Assembly: GCA_020248945.1 (NCBI GenBank)
Contig: JADCGQ010000054.1
Span: 1-64,000 of the forward strand
Direction of reading: 5' to 3'
Length of the DNA stretch: 64,000 bases
Source: Rubrivivax sp.
GTDB taxonomy: Bacteria > Pseudomonadota > Gammaproteobacteria > Burkholderiales > Burkholderiaceae_C
Shown here: piece after piece, positions 25,332 to 41,366 of the stretch
Layout of the letters: each line of letters begins with the position of its first letter
Numbering within the stretch: the first letter of the stretch is position 1
Translations under genes and position numbers: made by a program
Notes under the pieces: model-generated
Seen by the model: the letters and a program-made list of their open reading frames with translations, nothing else
What the model was told of the DNA's origin: nothing
Database searches by the model: none

Positions 25332-26492
25332 ATGCACCTCCGCCCCGACACCGCCCTGGCCCTGAGCCGGCAACGCTGGCTCCGGCGCGCGCCGACCACC
25401 GCGCTGCTGCTGGCCGCGGTGTGCACGGCGATCGCCGTGATGTTCACGCTGGCCAGTGGCGGGACGTTCCGCTACCGCTTGCTGTACTCGTTCTGCATCG
25501 GCCTGGCCTGCGTCACCATCAACGACGGCGGCGGCCTGCTGCACGCCTGGCTCTACGACCATGTGCGCGCCTGGCGCGGCCTCGCGCCCTCGTCCGCCGG
25601 CTGGGACAGCGGCTGGGCCGGCGTGTGGCCTTCCACCGTGGCCTGCGTGCTGCTGGGCCCGCCCCTCGGGCAGTGGCTGGCCGACGCCATCACCGGCTTC
25701 AACTCGCCGCCGATCTACGACCTCGCCAGCCGCAACACGCAGGTCACGCTGTTCGTCAGCCTGCTGGCGACGCTGGCCTTCATCGGGGTGATCAGCAGCC
25801 GGGAGCGCCTGGCCAGCGCCAAGGCGCAGGCCGAGGCCGCCGAGCGTGCGGCGGCCGAGAACCAGCTCAAGCTGCTGCAGAGCCAGCTCGAGCCGCACAT
25901 GCTGTTCAACACGCTGGCCAACCTGCGCGTGCTGATCGGGGTGGACGCCGCCGCCGCGCAGCAGATGCTCGACCGGCTGATCGCCTTCCTGCGCGCCACG
26001 CTCGAGGCCTCGCGGCTGCCCGCGCACCCGCTGGCCACCGAGTACGCGCGCGTGGCCGACTACCTGGCGCTGATGGCCATCCGCATGGGGCCGCGGCTGC
26101 AGGTAGTGCTCGAGCTGCCGCCCGCGCTGGCCGCGCAGCCGGTGCCGCCGCTGCTGCTGCAGCCGCTGGTGGAAAACGCCATCAAGCACGGCCTGGAGCC
26201 GCACGTGGCCGGCGGCCGGCTGGTGGTGAGCGCGCACGCAGACGGCGAGATGCTGGTGCTGCAGGTGCGCGACACCGGCATCGGCCTGGCGCAGGCGGCC
26301 ACCGCCACGGCGGGCACGCGCTTCGGCCTGGCCCAGGTGCGCGAGCGGCTGGCCACGCTGCACGGCGCGCGCGCCAGCCTGGTGGTGGCACCGGCGCCCG
26401 ACGCCGACGGCGGCACCGTGGCGACGATCCGGCTGCCGCGCACGGCCGTGCCCGTTGCCGCACCGGCCACCCTGCCCACGCCCACGCCATGA
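25332..26492 (+). CDS. LytS-type sensor histidine kinase
   Basis: A 386-residue membrane kinase of the LytS/YehU class. Four hydrophobic segments in residues 20-165 form the sensor. Then comes a short coiled coil (AQAEAAERAAAENQLKLL) and the phospho-acceptor region LQSQLEPHMLFNTL, with His189. The ATPase domain carries the N-box LVENAIKHGLEPH and the G-box DTGIGL. The signal sensed is unknown. ATG at 25332 is used. The stop overlaps the response-regulator start by 4 nt (ATGA), marking a cognate pair. Confidence 0.93.
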   Translation: MHLRPDTALALSRQRWLRRAPTTALLLAAVCTAIAVMFTLASGGTFRYRLLYSFCIGLACVTINDGGGLLHAWLYDHVRAWRGLAPSSAGWDSGWAGVWPSTVACVLLGPPLGQWLADAITGFNSPPIYDLASRNTQVTLFVSLLATLAFIGVISSRERLASAKAQAEAAERAAAENQLKLLQSQLEPHMLFNTLANLRVLIGVDAAAAQQMLDRLIAFLRATLEASRLPAHPLATEYARVADYLALMAIRMGPRLQVVLELPPALAAQPVPPLLLQPLVENAIKHGLEPHVAGGRLVVSAHADGEMLVLQVRDTGIGLAQAATATAGTRFGLAQVRERLATLHGARASLVVAPAPDADGGTVATIRLPRTAVPVAAPATLPTPTP

Positions 26493-27310
26493 ACCCGACC
26501 GCCCTGATCGCCGAAGACGAACCGCTGCTCGCCGCCCACCTGCGCCAGGAGTTGCTGCGCCTGTGGCCGGGCCTGGAGGTGCTGGCCACCGTGGGCGACG
26601 GGCTGCAGGCGGTGGCGCAGACGCTGGCGCTGCAGCCGACGCTGGCCTTCTTCGACATCCGCATGCCCGGCTGCACCGGGCTGGAAGCCGCTGCCGCGCT
26701 GGCCGAAGACTGGCCGCAGGGCGCGGGCAGCGCGCCGTTTCCGCTCATCGTGTTCGTCACCGCCTACAGCGACCACGCGCTCGCCGCCTTCGAGGCGCAG
26801 GCCGCCGACTACTTGGTGAAACCGGTCGATCCGCCGCGGCTGGCCGCCTGCGTGCAGCGGCTGCAGCAGCGGCTGCACGAGCGCCAGCGGCAGGCCCCGG
26901 CACCGGCGCAGGCGCTCGATGCGGCGGTGGCGCAGCTGCGCTCGCTGCTGGGCGGCGCGGCCGTCGCCAGCGCGCCGCCTGCGGCCAGGCTGGAGGTGAT
27001 CCAGGCCCAGGTCGGCAGCGTCGTGCACTTCGTGCCGGTGGACGAGGTGATCTACTTCGAGGCCGCCGACAAGTACGTGCGCGTCGTCACCGCCGCGCGC
27101 GAGCACCTGATCCGGCAGTCGCTGCGCGAGCTGCTGCCGATGCTCGACACCGCGGTGTTCTGGCAGGTGCACCGCGGCACCGTGGTGCAGGCGCGCTGCA
27201 TCGAGCAGGCGCGGCGCGAGGAATCGGGCAAGGTCACGCTCAAGCTGCGCGGCCGGCCCGAGACGGTGACGGCCAGCCGGCTGTACGCGCACCTGTTCAA
27301 GGGCCAGTAG
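26489..27310 (+). CDS. LytTR-family response regulator
   Basis: A 273-residue cytosolic transcription regulator. Residues 1-125 are a receiver domain with the acidic pocket AEDEP, phospho-acceptor Asp56 (FFDIRMP) and Lys near 108 (YLVKPVDPP). Residues about 170-270 form the LytTR DNA-binding domain (EVIYFEAADKYVRVVTA, FWQVHRGTVVQ). It pairs with the kinase at 25332-26492 through an overlapping start. Targets are unknown; the adjacent DUF2306 gene or the kinase operon itself are candidates. Confidence 0.93.
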   Translation: MNPTALIAEDEPLLAAHLRQELLRLWPGLEVLATVGDGLQAVAQTLALQPTLAFFDIRMPGCTGLEAAAALAEDWPQGAGSAPFPLIVFVTAYSDHALAAFEAQAADYLVKPVDPPRLAACVQRLQQRLHERQRQAPAPAQALDAAVAQLRSLLGGAAVASAPPAARLEVIQAQVGSVVHFVPVDEVIYFEAADKYVRVVTAAREHLIRQSLRELLPMLDTAVFWQVHRGTVVQARCIEQARREESGKVTLKLRGRPETVTASRLYAHLFKGQ

Positions 27311-27431
27311 CCGCTGCATCCGCGCAGCGGCGGGGCCGCTTCGCGACGGCCGACGCCCGCTTGTCGCAGGCCGCTGGAGCGGGCCGGCAGGCGCCGCGAC
27401 CATGGCGTCCATCGACCCAGCGGAGCCCGCC

Positions 27432-27833
27432 ATGACCACCTTTGCCGAGATCGCCGTCAACGAGCCCATCGTCTTCGCCCACATCGTCTCGATGATCGGA
27501 ACCACCGTGCTCGGTGGCTGGTTGCTCATCGGCCGCAAGGGGCGCATGGCCCACCGGGTGGGCGGCTGGGCGTGGGTGGCGCTGATGGCCACGGCGGCGC
27601 TGACCAGCCTGTTCATGCCGTCGGAGTTTCCCAACATCGGCGGCTTCGGCCCCATCCACCTGCTCACGCTGCTGGTGCTGGTGATGCTGCCGCTGGGTGT
27701 GCACTACGCGCGTTCGCACCAGGTGCAGGGCCCCCGCAAGGTGATGCAGCGCCTGTACCTCAGCGCCTGCCTGGTGGCCGGGGCCTTCACGCTGCTGCCG
27801 GGGCGCATGCTGGGGCAGATGCTGTGGGCCTGA
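27432..27833 (+). CDS. DUF2306-like membrane protein
   Basis: A 133-residue inner-membrane protein with four predicted helices. The pattern HIVSMIGTTVLGGWLLIGRK, MAHRVGGWAWVALM and a third His/Arg-containing loop matches the DUF2306 family. Function is unknown; the conserved His residues near membrane faces would allow cofactor or metal binding, but that is speculation. ATG at 27432 (MTTFAEIAVNEP) is preferred over an in-frame ATG ten codons upstream because cggag precedes it. It follows the LytTR regulator by 121 nt. Confidence 0.72.
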   Translation: MTTFAEIAVNEPIVFAHIVSMIGTTVLGGWLLIGRKGRMAHRVGGWAWVALMATAALTSLFMPSEFPNIGGFGPIHLLTLLVLVMLPLGVHYARSHQVQGPRKVMQRLYLSACLVAGAFTLLPGRMLGQMLWA

Positions 27834-27896
27834 GGCGCTGATCCGTCGATCGGCATAGCCCGTGGTACGCAGGGGCGTCCCTAGAATCGCCGCACC

Positions 27897-29726
<1,830 letters not shown>

Positions 29727-29813
29727 GCGGGTAAAGATCGGCAAAGGGCTTGCGCAGACATGCCGCGGCTCAGGCAGGATGCGGGTATCCCCGATCCACC
29801 AGGAGAACCCGCC

Positions 29814-30317
29814 ATGACACGCCCCGTTGCCCTTGCCGGCGCCGCTGCGCTGCTGTTTGCGATGGCCACCACGCTGGCGCCACCGGCGCTGGCTGCCGGC
29901 CAGGTGCAGGTGAAGTGGATCGAGCCCGAGAAGTTCGCCGATGCCGGCCGCGGCAGCTTCGACCGCGAGCGCACGCTGGAGACGCTGGCCGAACACCTCA
30001 AGGGCCTGGGTCGCCAGTTGCCCGACGGGCAGACGCTGCGTATCGAGGTCACCGATCTCGAGCTCGCCGGCGAACTCGAACCCTTCGGCCGCTTCCACCA
30101 GGACGTGCGCGTGCTGCGCGGCCGTGCCGACTGGCCGCGCATCAGCCTGCGCTACCACCTGAGCGACGGCAGCCGCACGCTGGCCAGTGGTGACGCCGAC
30201 CTCAGCGACCCGAACTACTTCTTCCGTTCGCTGCGGGCCTCGCACTCGGGCGCGCTGGGCTACGAGAAGCGCATGCTCGACGACTGGGTCGCGTCGCTGG
30301 TGGCCGCCAAGCGCTGA
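29814..30317 (+). CDS. DUF3016 periplasmic protein
   Basis: A 167-residue exported protein with signal peptide MTRPVALAGAAALLFAMATT (cleavage near ALAAG). The mature part shows the DUF3016 pattern: VKWIEPEKFADAGRG, LRIEVTDLELAGELEP, RVLRGRADWPRISLRY and DPNYFFRS. The function is unknown. A good SD (aggaga) precedes ATG at 29814. It is convergent with the Sel1-repeat gene. Confidence 0.86.
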   Translation: MTRPVALAGAAALLFAMATTLAPPALAAGQVQVKWIEPEKFADAGRGSFDRERTLETLAEHLKGLGRQLPDGQTLRIEVTDLELAGELEPFGRFHQDVRVLRGRADWPRISLRYHLSDGSRTLASGDADLSDPNYFFRSLRASHSGALGYEKRMLDDWVASLVAAKR

Positions 30318-30348
30318 AGGGCAGACGGGCGCGTGGCGCCAGCCGCCC

Positions 30349-31602
30349 TCAGCCCGGCGGCAAGGCCGCCAGCGCCAGGCGAGACGGCTCGTGGCCCTGC
30401 TCGGCCGCCCTTCGGTGCCACAGGCGGGCCGCCGCCATGTCGACCGCGCCGCCGCGGCCGCGCGTGAGCATCAGCGCCAGCTGCTCCTGCGCGATGGCCA
30501 GGCCGCGCTCGGCGGCCTTGTGCATCCAGGCACGAGCGGCCGCCTCGTCGCGCGGCAGGGCATCACCAACGGCATAACAGGCGCCAAGCCCGTATTCGCC
30601 AAGCGCCACGCCCAGGTCGGCGGCCTGGCGGTACCAGTCGCAGGCAGCCCGTGCGTCTTCGGCCAGGCCCACACCACGGGCGAGCAGCGAGCCCAGCATG
30701 GCCATCGCCTCGCCGTCGTCGTGGCGGGCAGCCTGCTGCAGCCAGCGCGCGGCGGCGTTGGCGTCGGCGGCAACCCCGGGTGCACCGAGCAGCGCACGCC
30801 CGAGTTCGCGCATCGCCGGCGCATGCGCCTGCAGCGCCGAACGGTGCAGCCAGCCCAGCCCGGCCTCGGCATCGGCCGGGCGGCCCCAGCCGCGCAGCAG
30901 GGCCAGACCAAAGTTGAACTCGCCCAGCGCATGCCCCTGGGCGGCGCTCTGGCCGAACCAGTCGGCCGCTGCCGCGCGGTCCCGCGCCACGCCCTGGCCC
31001 TGCAACAGCATCACGCCGAGGTCGTTCTGCGCTGCCGCGTGGCCTTGCAGCGCGGCGCGCCGGTACCAGACGACGGCCGCACGCGCATCGGCCGCGATGC
31101 CCTGGCCGTGGTCGAACATCAGGCCCAGCCGGTACTCGGCCGGCGCAAAGCCCTGGTCGGCAGCGCGCTGCATCCAGCGCCGCGCCACGGCCGGGTCGCG
31201 CTCGACACCGCGGCCTGACAGGTGCAGCACCGCCAGACGGGTCTGCGCCAGCGCAAAGCCCCGCTCGGCGGCGCGGTGCAGCCAGGCCGCGGCCGCGGCC
31301 GCCTGGGTGGGATCGTCGTCGTCGAAGAGTTCTGCCAGCGCCGTCATGGCTCGGGCATCGCCCGCTTCGGCAGCTTGCAGCCAGTGGCCGCGCGCGCCGG
31401 CCAGGTCACCGGCCTCGGCGGCGGCCTGGCCCTGCTCGAAGCGGGCCTGGGCAGGCGCGCTCGTGAGCAGCAGCACGGCCAGGGCCAGCACCAAGCCACC
31501 CGCCAGGCCCAGCACCCCCTGCCGGCGGGGCCACAGGCGCGGCGTGGCGCGAGGGGCCGGGTGGGCGGAAGTGCGGCGGTCGGGCAATGGTCGGCGTGGC
31601 AT
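30349..31602 (-). CDS. Sel1-repeat (SLR) exported protein
   Basis: A 417-residue protein. The basic N-terminus and one hydrophobic helix (GVLGLAGGLVLALAVLLL, about residues 29-46) act as a signal anchor or cleavable signal. About nine Sel1-like repeats follow, each near 36 residues, with the pattern A-x-x-x-L-G-x-x-x-x-x-G-x-G-V plus A-x-x-W-x-x-x-A-A. Such solenoids scaffold protein complexes in the periplasm. The partner is unknown. ATG at 31602 gives MPRRPLPDRRTS. It diverges from the FKBP gene at 31674. Confidence 0.87.
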   Translation of the reverse strand: MPRRPLPDRRTSAHPAPRATPRLWPRRQGVLGLAGGLVLALAVLLLTSAPAQARFEQGQAAAEAGDLAGARGHWLQAAEAGDARAMTALAELFDDDDPTQAAAAAAWLHRAAERGFALAQTRLAVLHLSGRGVERDPAVARRWMQRAADQGFAPAEYRLGLMFDHGQGIAADARAAVVWYRRAALQGHAAAQNDLGVMLLQGQGVARDRAAAADWFGQSAAQGHALGEFNFGLALLRGWGRPADAEAGLGWLHRSALQAHAPAMRELGRALLGAPGVAADANAAARWLQQAARHDDGEAMAMLGSLLARGVGLAEDARAACDWYRQAADLGVALGEYGLGACYAVGDALPRDEAAARAWMHKAAERGLAIAQEQLALMLTRGRGGAVDMAAARLWHRRAAEQGHEPSRLALAALPPG

Positions 31603-31673
31603 GTGTGACCCCAGGGTGTGGTCGGGACGCTCGCTGCTAGTCTAGGCACCCGTCCTTCGCGATCCGACCCCTC

Positions 31674-32174
31674 ATGCAAGCGTTCAAGCACCCCTCATCC
31701 GCAGGCCTCGCACTCGTGCTGTCGGCCGCCCTGGCCGGCCCCGCCGGCGCACAGACGGCGCCCACGGCACCCGCGGCCACCGCCCCGGCCGCGCTGCATC
31801 CGGCCCTGAAGGCCGCCGCCGCCGAACCCAGCGCGGTGGTCACCGCCAGCGGCCTGGTGTTCCGCCAGCTCGAGGCCGGCCAAGGCGCGACCCCGGCCGC
31901 CACCGACGTGGTGCGGGTGCACTACCGCGGCACCTTCCCCGACGGGCGTGAGTTCGACAGCTCCTACAAGCGCAACCAGCCCGCGAGCTTTGCGCTGAAC
32001 CGCGTCATCCGCTGCTGGACCGAAGGACTGCAGCTGATGAAGGCCGGCGCCACCGCGCGCCTGACCTGCCCGGCCGACATCGCCTACGGCGAACGCGGCG
32101 CCGGCAACGGGCTCATCCCGCCCGGCGCGGTGCTGGTGTTCGAGGTCAAGCTGCTGGGCATCGGCGCGAACTGA
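31674..32174 (+). CDS. FKBP-type peptidyl-prolyl isomerase, exported
   Basis: A 166-residue periplasmic prolyl isomerase. A signal peptide (residues 1-26, ending AGAQ) and an Ala/Pro linker precede a complete FKBP domain: VRVHYRGTFPDGREFDSSYK, then IRCWTEGLQLMKAG, DIAYGERGAG and IPPGAVLVFEVKLLGI. The Trp and Tyr of the active pocket are present. It probably helps envelope protein folding. It lies between divergent Sel1 and convergent DUF808 genes. Confidence 0.93.
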   Translation: MQAFKHPSSAGLALVLSAALAGPAGAQTAPTAPAATAPAALHPALKAAAAEPSAVVTASGLVFRQLEAGQGATPAATDVVRVHYRGTFPDGREFDSSYKRNQPASFALNRVIRCWTEGLQLMKAGATARLTCPADIAYGERGAGNGLIPPGAVLVFEVKLLGIGAN

Positions 32175-32213
32175 GCCTGAGGCCGGCCCAGGTAGCCGGC
32201 TCCGCAGGTCAGC

Positions 32214-33131
<918 letters not shown>

Positions 33132-33237
33132 GCGCCGATTGTGGCTGCTGGGTCCGCCGATCGCGGGTTGTGCCGAGCTCAAGACATTGGCCGCCGGGCC
33201 GATACCCACCACAGGCGCCGTTGGCGCAAGGACCACC

Positions 33238-34176
33238 ATGACCGAGACCACCCTCCGCCCGGCATCGGCGCCCGGCCCGGCCGCCACAGCTCCGTCGGCC
33301 CTGGCCACGCGCATCGCCGGCGAACTCGACCGCGCCCGGCGCAGCGGGCCGCTGGCCCAGATCGCGATCCCGCCCTGCCCCAAGCAGCTGGAGCGACTGC
33401 GCGAGGCGCTTGCCGAGGCCGAACCCGACCTGACGGCGCTGTCGCGCATTGCCAGCAGCGACGTGGCCATGGCCGCCACGCTGCTGCGCAACGCCAACAG
33501 CGCGCGCTACCGCGGCGCCGACAGCCAGGCCGTGCAGACGGTCGGGCAGGCGCTCAACCGCATCGGGCTGCGCGAGTCCGCCGTCCTCCTGACCGACGTG
33601 CTGCTGCGCCAGGCGATCCCGACGCGTCACCCGCTGCTGGCCCGCTTCTGGGAGCAGGCGGCCCTGCGTGCGGCGGCCATGGGCTTCATCGCCCGCCAGC
33701 TGCCGGGCACCACGCCCGAGCTGGCGCAGCTGTTCGGCCTGTTCTGCCACGTCGGCGTGCCGGTGATGCTGCAGCGCATGCCGGGCTACAGCGGCACGCT
33801 GGCCGAAGCCGCGGCGCGCAAGGACCGCGGCCTCATCGCCACCGAAAACGCCAACCACCGCAGCGACCACACGGTGGTCGGCGCCTTGGTGGCCCGTGTG
33901 TGGCAGGTGGCGCCGCCGGTGATGGCGGCCATCCGTCTGCACCACGAGGTCGACGAGGCCACGGCGCACGGCGAAGACGACGCGGAGGCGCTGACCCTGG
34001 CCGCCATGGGCGTGCTGGCCGAGCGCGCCATGCGCGAGCGCGAAGAGCTCCCGCCCGACCCGGAGATCGAGCGCCAGCTCCCGGCCGCGCTGCGCTGGCT
34101 CGGCGTGAGCACCGACGAGGTGGCCGACTGGCACGAGGCGCTGCAGGACGAGCTCGACCTCGGCCGGCAGAGCTGA
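33238..34176 (+). CDS. HDOD-domain protein
   Basis: A 312-residue cytosolic protein. Residues about 45-245 form an HDOD domain, the HD-like helical bundle that lacks hydrolase ligands and acts in signalling: IAIPPCPKQLERLREAL, DVAMAATLLRNANSA, VQTVGQALNRIGLRE and LFGLFCHVGVPVM. A His-containing segment, RLHHEVD, lies further on. Such proteins often link c-di-GMP, motility or stress signals; no partner is adjacent. ATG at 33238 follows aaggacc. Confidence 0.88.
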   Translation: MTETTLRPASAPGPAATAPSALATRIAGELDRARRSGPLAQIAIPPCPKQLERLREALAEAEPDLTALSRIASSDVAMAATLLRNANSARYRGADSQAVQTVGQALNRIGLRESAVLLTDVLLRQAIPTRHPLLARFWEQAALRAAAMGFIARQLPGTTPELAQLFGLFCHVGVPVMLQRMPGYSGTLAEAAARKDRGLIATENANHRSDHTVVGALVARVWQVAPPVMAAIRLHHEVDEATAHGEDDAEALTLAAMGVLAERAMREREELPPDPEIERQLPAALRWLGVSTDEVADWHEALQDELDLGRQS

Positions 34177-34243
34177 GCGCCCGTGCCCCTAGACTCCCGG
34201 CCACGGCAGGGAGCGCGGGCATGGCACGCAACGGGAGACAGGC

Positions 34244-35446
34244 TTGAACGGCGGGGCAGACCGCCAGGCCTCGGCGCTGCGCGCCCTTTTCCTGCTCGAC
34301 CCCGGTCTGGTGTTCCTGAACCACGGCTCCTTCGGCGCCTGCCCGCAGCCGGTGTTCGAGCAATACCAGTTCTGGCAGCGCGAACTCGAGCGCAACCCGG
34401 TGGCCTTTCTGGGCCGGCGCTCGGCGGAGCTGTTGCGCGCCGCCCGCGAGCAACTGGCCACCTACCTGGGCGCGGGCGCCGACGACCTGGTCTTCATGCC
34501 CAACGCCACCACGGGCGTGAACGTCGTGGCGCGCTCGCTGGCGCTGCAGCCCGGCGACGAGGTGCTCACCACCGACCAGGAGTACGGCGCCTGCGACGCC
34601 ACCTTTCGCGTGGTCTGCGATCGCACCGGCGCGGTGATCCGGCGCGTGGCGGTGCCGCTGCCCTTCGAGCCCGCCGCCTTCGTGCCGCGGCTGATGGCGG
34701 CCGTGACGCCGCGCACGAAGCTGATCTTCGCGAGCCACGTCGTCTCGACCACGGCGCTGGTGTTCCCGGTGGCCGAGCTGTGCGCACGTGCCCGGGAGGC
34801 GGGCATCCCGACGCTGATCGACGGCGCCCACGCGCCGGGCCTCATCGACCTCGACCTGGCCGTGGTCGGCGCCGACTACTACACCGGCAACTGCCACAAG
34901 TGGCTGTGCGCGCCCAAGGGCTCGGCCTTCCTGCACGTGCGGCGCGAGCACCAGGCCGCCCTGCAGGGCGGCATCGTCAGCTGGGGCTGGCTGGCCGACG
35001 AGCTGGCCGCGGGCGGCGGCGGCCACACGGGCTTCGATGCCTACGTGGGCACCACACCGCTGGAGCGCCGCCTGCAGTGGCAGGGCACGCGCGACATCGC
35101 GAGCTACCTCACGGTGCCGGCGGCGCTGGATTTCCTGGCCGCGCACGACTGGCCCGTGCGGCGCGAAGGCTGCCGCCAGCGGGCACTGCAACTGCAGCGG
35201 GAGGTGCTGTCGCGCAACGGCCTTTCGGCCATCGCGCCCGACGAGGCCCTGACGCAGATGGTGCCGATCCCTGTGCGCGCCACCGACGGTGAAGGGCTGC
35301 GCCGGTGGCTTTACGAGTCACGCGGCATCGAGGTGCCGGTGACTCAGCATGGCGGGCAGACCTTCGTGCGCGTCTCGGTGCAGGCCTACACCACCGGCGA
35401 CGAGCTGGCCGCGCTGCTCAGCGCGCTGCGCGACGCCGGCGCGTGA
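34244..35446 (+). CDS. Class V aminotransferase (isopenicillin-N epimerase-like)
   Basis: A 400-residue PLP enzyme. The cofactor Lys is in GNCHKWLCAPKG (about residue 222), and the PLP-ring Asp is in TLIDGAHAPG (about 195). The N-terminus FLNHGSFGACP matches the isopenicillin-N epimerase/cysteine desulfurase-like branch, whose members include racemases and desulfurases; the substrate cannot be fixed. It starts with TTG at 34244, supported by gggaga seven bases before it and the absence of a better ATG. Its last 29 nt overlap the convergent GDSL gene. Confidence 0.87.
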   Translation: MNGGADRQASALRALFLLDPGLVFLNHGSFGACPQPVFEQYQFWQRELERNPVAFLGRRSAELLRAAREQLATYLGAGADDLVFMPNATTGVNVVARSLALQPGDEVLTTDQEYGACDATFRVVCDRTGAVIRRVAVPLPFEPAAFVPRLMAAVTPRTKLIFASHVVSTTALVFPVAELCARAREAGIPTLIDGAHAPGLIDLDLAVVGADYYTGNCHKWLCAPKGSAFLHVRREHQAALQGGIVSWGWLADELAAGGGGHTGFDAYVGTTPLERRLQWQGTRDIASYLTVPAALDFLAAHDWPVRREGCRQRALQLQREVLSRNGLSAIAPDEALTQMVPIPVRATDGEGLRRWLYESRGIEVPVTQHGGQTFVRVSVQAYTTGDELAALLSALRDAGA

Positions 35447-36398
35447 CCCAGGCCAGCAGGCCCAGGCCGCCGGCCATCATGGCCGTCGTGCCGGCCTCGG
35501 GCACCACGGCCGCGGCCGCCAGGCCCAGCAGCTCGTGCGAACGGGCCGACGGGTGCAGCGCATCCGAGAACGCCGAGACAGCGCAGGGCACGCCGATCGA
35601 TCCCGCAAAGGTGCCGCACGGCGTGAACACGTTGGTGATGCCGTAGGTGGCACCGCCGTTGAACAGCGCATCGGCACGCACGGTGGCGGAGATGCCGGCG
35701 AAATCGACGATGTGCATCGTCAGGCCCAGGCCCGCGCCGTGGCTGATGACGCCGGCGAGCTGGGCGTTGAACTGCGCCGTGGCATCGGACGACGGGGCCA
35801 CGAGGCCCAGGCCGACGGCTTCGGGCGTGGTGCCCAGGTCGGGCAGGTTGGCCAGCAGCACATGGCGCGCGCCGTCGGCGGCCAGCAGGTTGAGCGTGGT
35901 CTTCAGGTTGTTGGCGGCGGTCACGGCCGCGGCGGCGCGGCCGGTGGCGCCGGCCGCGTCCATGGTCGGGAAGGCGCTGCGCGCATCGCGCATGTCGTTG
36001 CCGCCGCCGACGACGACGAACAGGGTGCCCCCGTCCTGCAGACCCGCGGCACCGGTGAAGCCGCCGACCTGGGCCACCAGACTGGGGATCGAGCCGCCGC
36101 TGGTGCGTGCGCCGCCGAAGGCGAAGTTCTGGCCGCCCAGCAGGCTGGCGGTCGACGCCGCCGGCAGGCCCAGGCTGGTGGCCAGAGTCTCGGCCCACAC
36201 GGGGCCATCGGAGAAGCGGCCGGCGAAGTACGGTGCTGCCGGCGTGGCACCGCCGGTCAGCGCAAAGATGTTGCCGGTGTCCGAGAGGCTGTCACCGAAT
36301 ATGTACAGGTTGCTGTAGGCCTGAGCACCGGCCGAGGCCGCCAGGGCCGCGAGGCCGATGGTGGCCGTCGTCAGCCATCGACGCATGGACTTGCGCAT
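35418..36398 (-). CDS. SGNH/GDSL esterase with PEP-CTERM-like sorting tail
   Basis: A 326-residue exported lipolytic-type hydrolase. A signal peptide (ending AGAQAYS) is followed by block I FGDSLSDTGN with the nucleophile Ser, the GGN oxyanion block in VVGGGNDM, and block V DALHPSARSH with the catalytic Asp and His. The last 28 residues, VPEAGTTAMMAGGLGLLAWV plus a basic end (RRRR), form a PEP-CTERM-like signal: motif, membrane helix, arginines. This signal directs processing by an exosortase. VPEAG replaces the usual VPEP. It resembles phospholipase/lecithinase-type autotransporter passengers but has no barrel. ATG at 36398 follows ggagactcac. Confidence 0.88.
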   Translation of the reverse strand: MRKSMRRWLTTATIGLAALAASAGAQAYSNLYIFGDSLSDTGNIFALTGGATPAAPYFAGRFSDGPVWAETLATSLGLPAASTASLLGGQNFAFGGARTSGGSIPSLVAQVGGFTGAAGLQDGGTLFVVVGGGNDMRDARSAFPTMDAAGATGRAAAAVTAANNLKTTLNLLAADGARHVLLANLPDLGTTPEAVGLGLVAPSSDATAQFNAQLAGVISHGAGLGLTMHIVDFAGISATVRADALFNGGATYGITNVFTPCGTFAGSIGVPCAVSAFSDALHPSARSHELLGLAAAAVVPEAGTTAMMAGGLGLLAWVTRRRRAAR

Positions 36399-36537
36399 GT
36401 GAGTCTCCGTTCTGGGTTCGAATTCGACCCGTCACATCAGCACGCTCGCCCGGTTTCAGCGACCGGGCGGGCCCGCGGTCGGCGGCCCCGACAGCCCCCG
36501 CGGCCGAGGGGGTTGGTGCCTCCTCGCAGCAGCCGCT

Positions 36538-38868
<2,331 letters not shown>

Positions 38869-38964
38869 GGCAAGGCGGTGCCGGCGGCGCCAGCATCGAG
38901 ACAAAAACGGGATTGTCGGGCTCCCGCCCTCAAGCCGCACGCCGCCCGCGCCGATAGCAGCGGC

Positions 38965-39288
38965 ATGCAAGGCTATTGGCTCACTGTCGCCTGGGGTCTG
39001 GGCTCGCTGCTCGCCGTGTCGGTGCTGGTCGCGCTGGTCGAGTACCTGCGCGAAGGGGCCTGGCCGAAACGGCAAGCCGAGTCGCCGCTGCGGCGGGCGA
39101 TGAGCGTCGATCTCGATGTCGACAACTGGCCAGCCGATGCGCCGCCGCCACCGCCGCATGACGCCGAGTCGCGCCGCGCCGCACTGACCCAGGTGCTTCA
39201 ACGCCTGCAGCAGGGCGGGCCCGATGCCCCTTGGGTGGAGACCTCGCCCTCGGTGCTGGCGCCCAGGTCGGACGCCACCAGCCCCTGA
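38965..39288 (+). CDS. Small single-span membrane protein of unknown function
   Basis: A 107-residue protein: one N-terminal hydrophobic helix ([18 protein letters not shown], residues 8-25), then a basic patch ([16 protein letters not shown]) and an acidic, Pro-rich cytosolic tail with APPPPPPHD and a short helix ([15 protein letters not shown]). The topology suggests N-out, C-in. No family is recognised. It diverges from ygiQ (96 nt between starts) and ends 31 nt from the convergent ABC transporter gene. Codon use matches the neighbourhood, so it is probably real. Confidence 0.6.
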   Translation: MQGYWLTVAWGLGSLLAVSVLVALVEYLREGAWPKRQAESPLRRAMSVDLDVDNWPADAPPPPPHDAESRRAALTQVLQRLQQGGPDAPWVETSPSVLAPRSDATSP

Positions 39289-39319
39289 AGCGCCCCGGCC
39301 CGCGGGGCACGCCGCACCG

Positions 39320-41197
<1,878 letters not shown>

Positions 41198-41335
41198 TCC
41201 CTGCGATCTTGCGGACCCGGGCGGTGCCGGGCCGAAGCGCCGGATTATCGAAGCCGGCCATGACGCCCTGCCGGGGCGGGTGGCCTATGCCTTTGGGAGG
41301 TGTCGGCCATGCCATCGGCCGCCCACAAAGCGAAA

Positions 41336-41364
41336 CCCCTCCGAGCCGTTGCCGGCCGGAGGGG
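41336..41364 (-). terminator. Rho-independent terminator downstream of ubiD / in the leader of the ABC exporter
   Basis: On the minus strand an 8-bp G/C stem (cccctccg with cggagggg, extended by gcc/ggc around a bulge) closes a 6-nt loop and is followed at once by tttcgcttt. This is the strongest terminator-like hairpin seen in the window. It can end the ubiD transcript or act as the off-state of a leader controlling the exporter gene. Confidence 0.7.
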
Positions 41365-41366
41365 CG

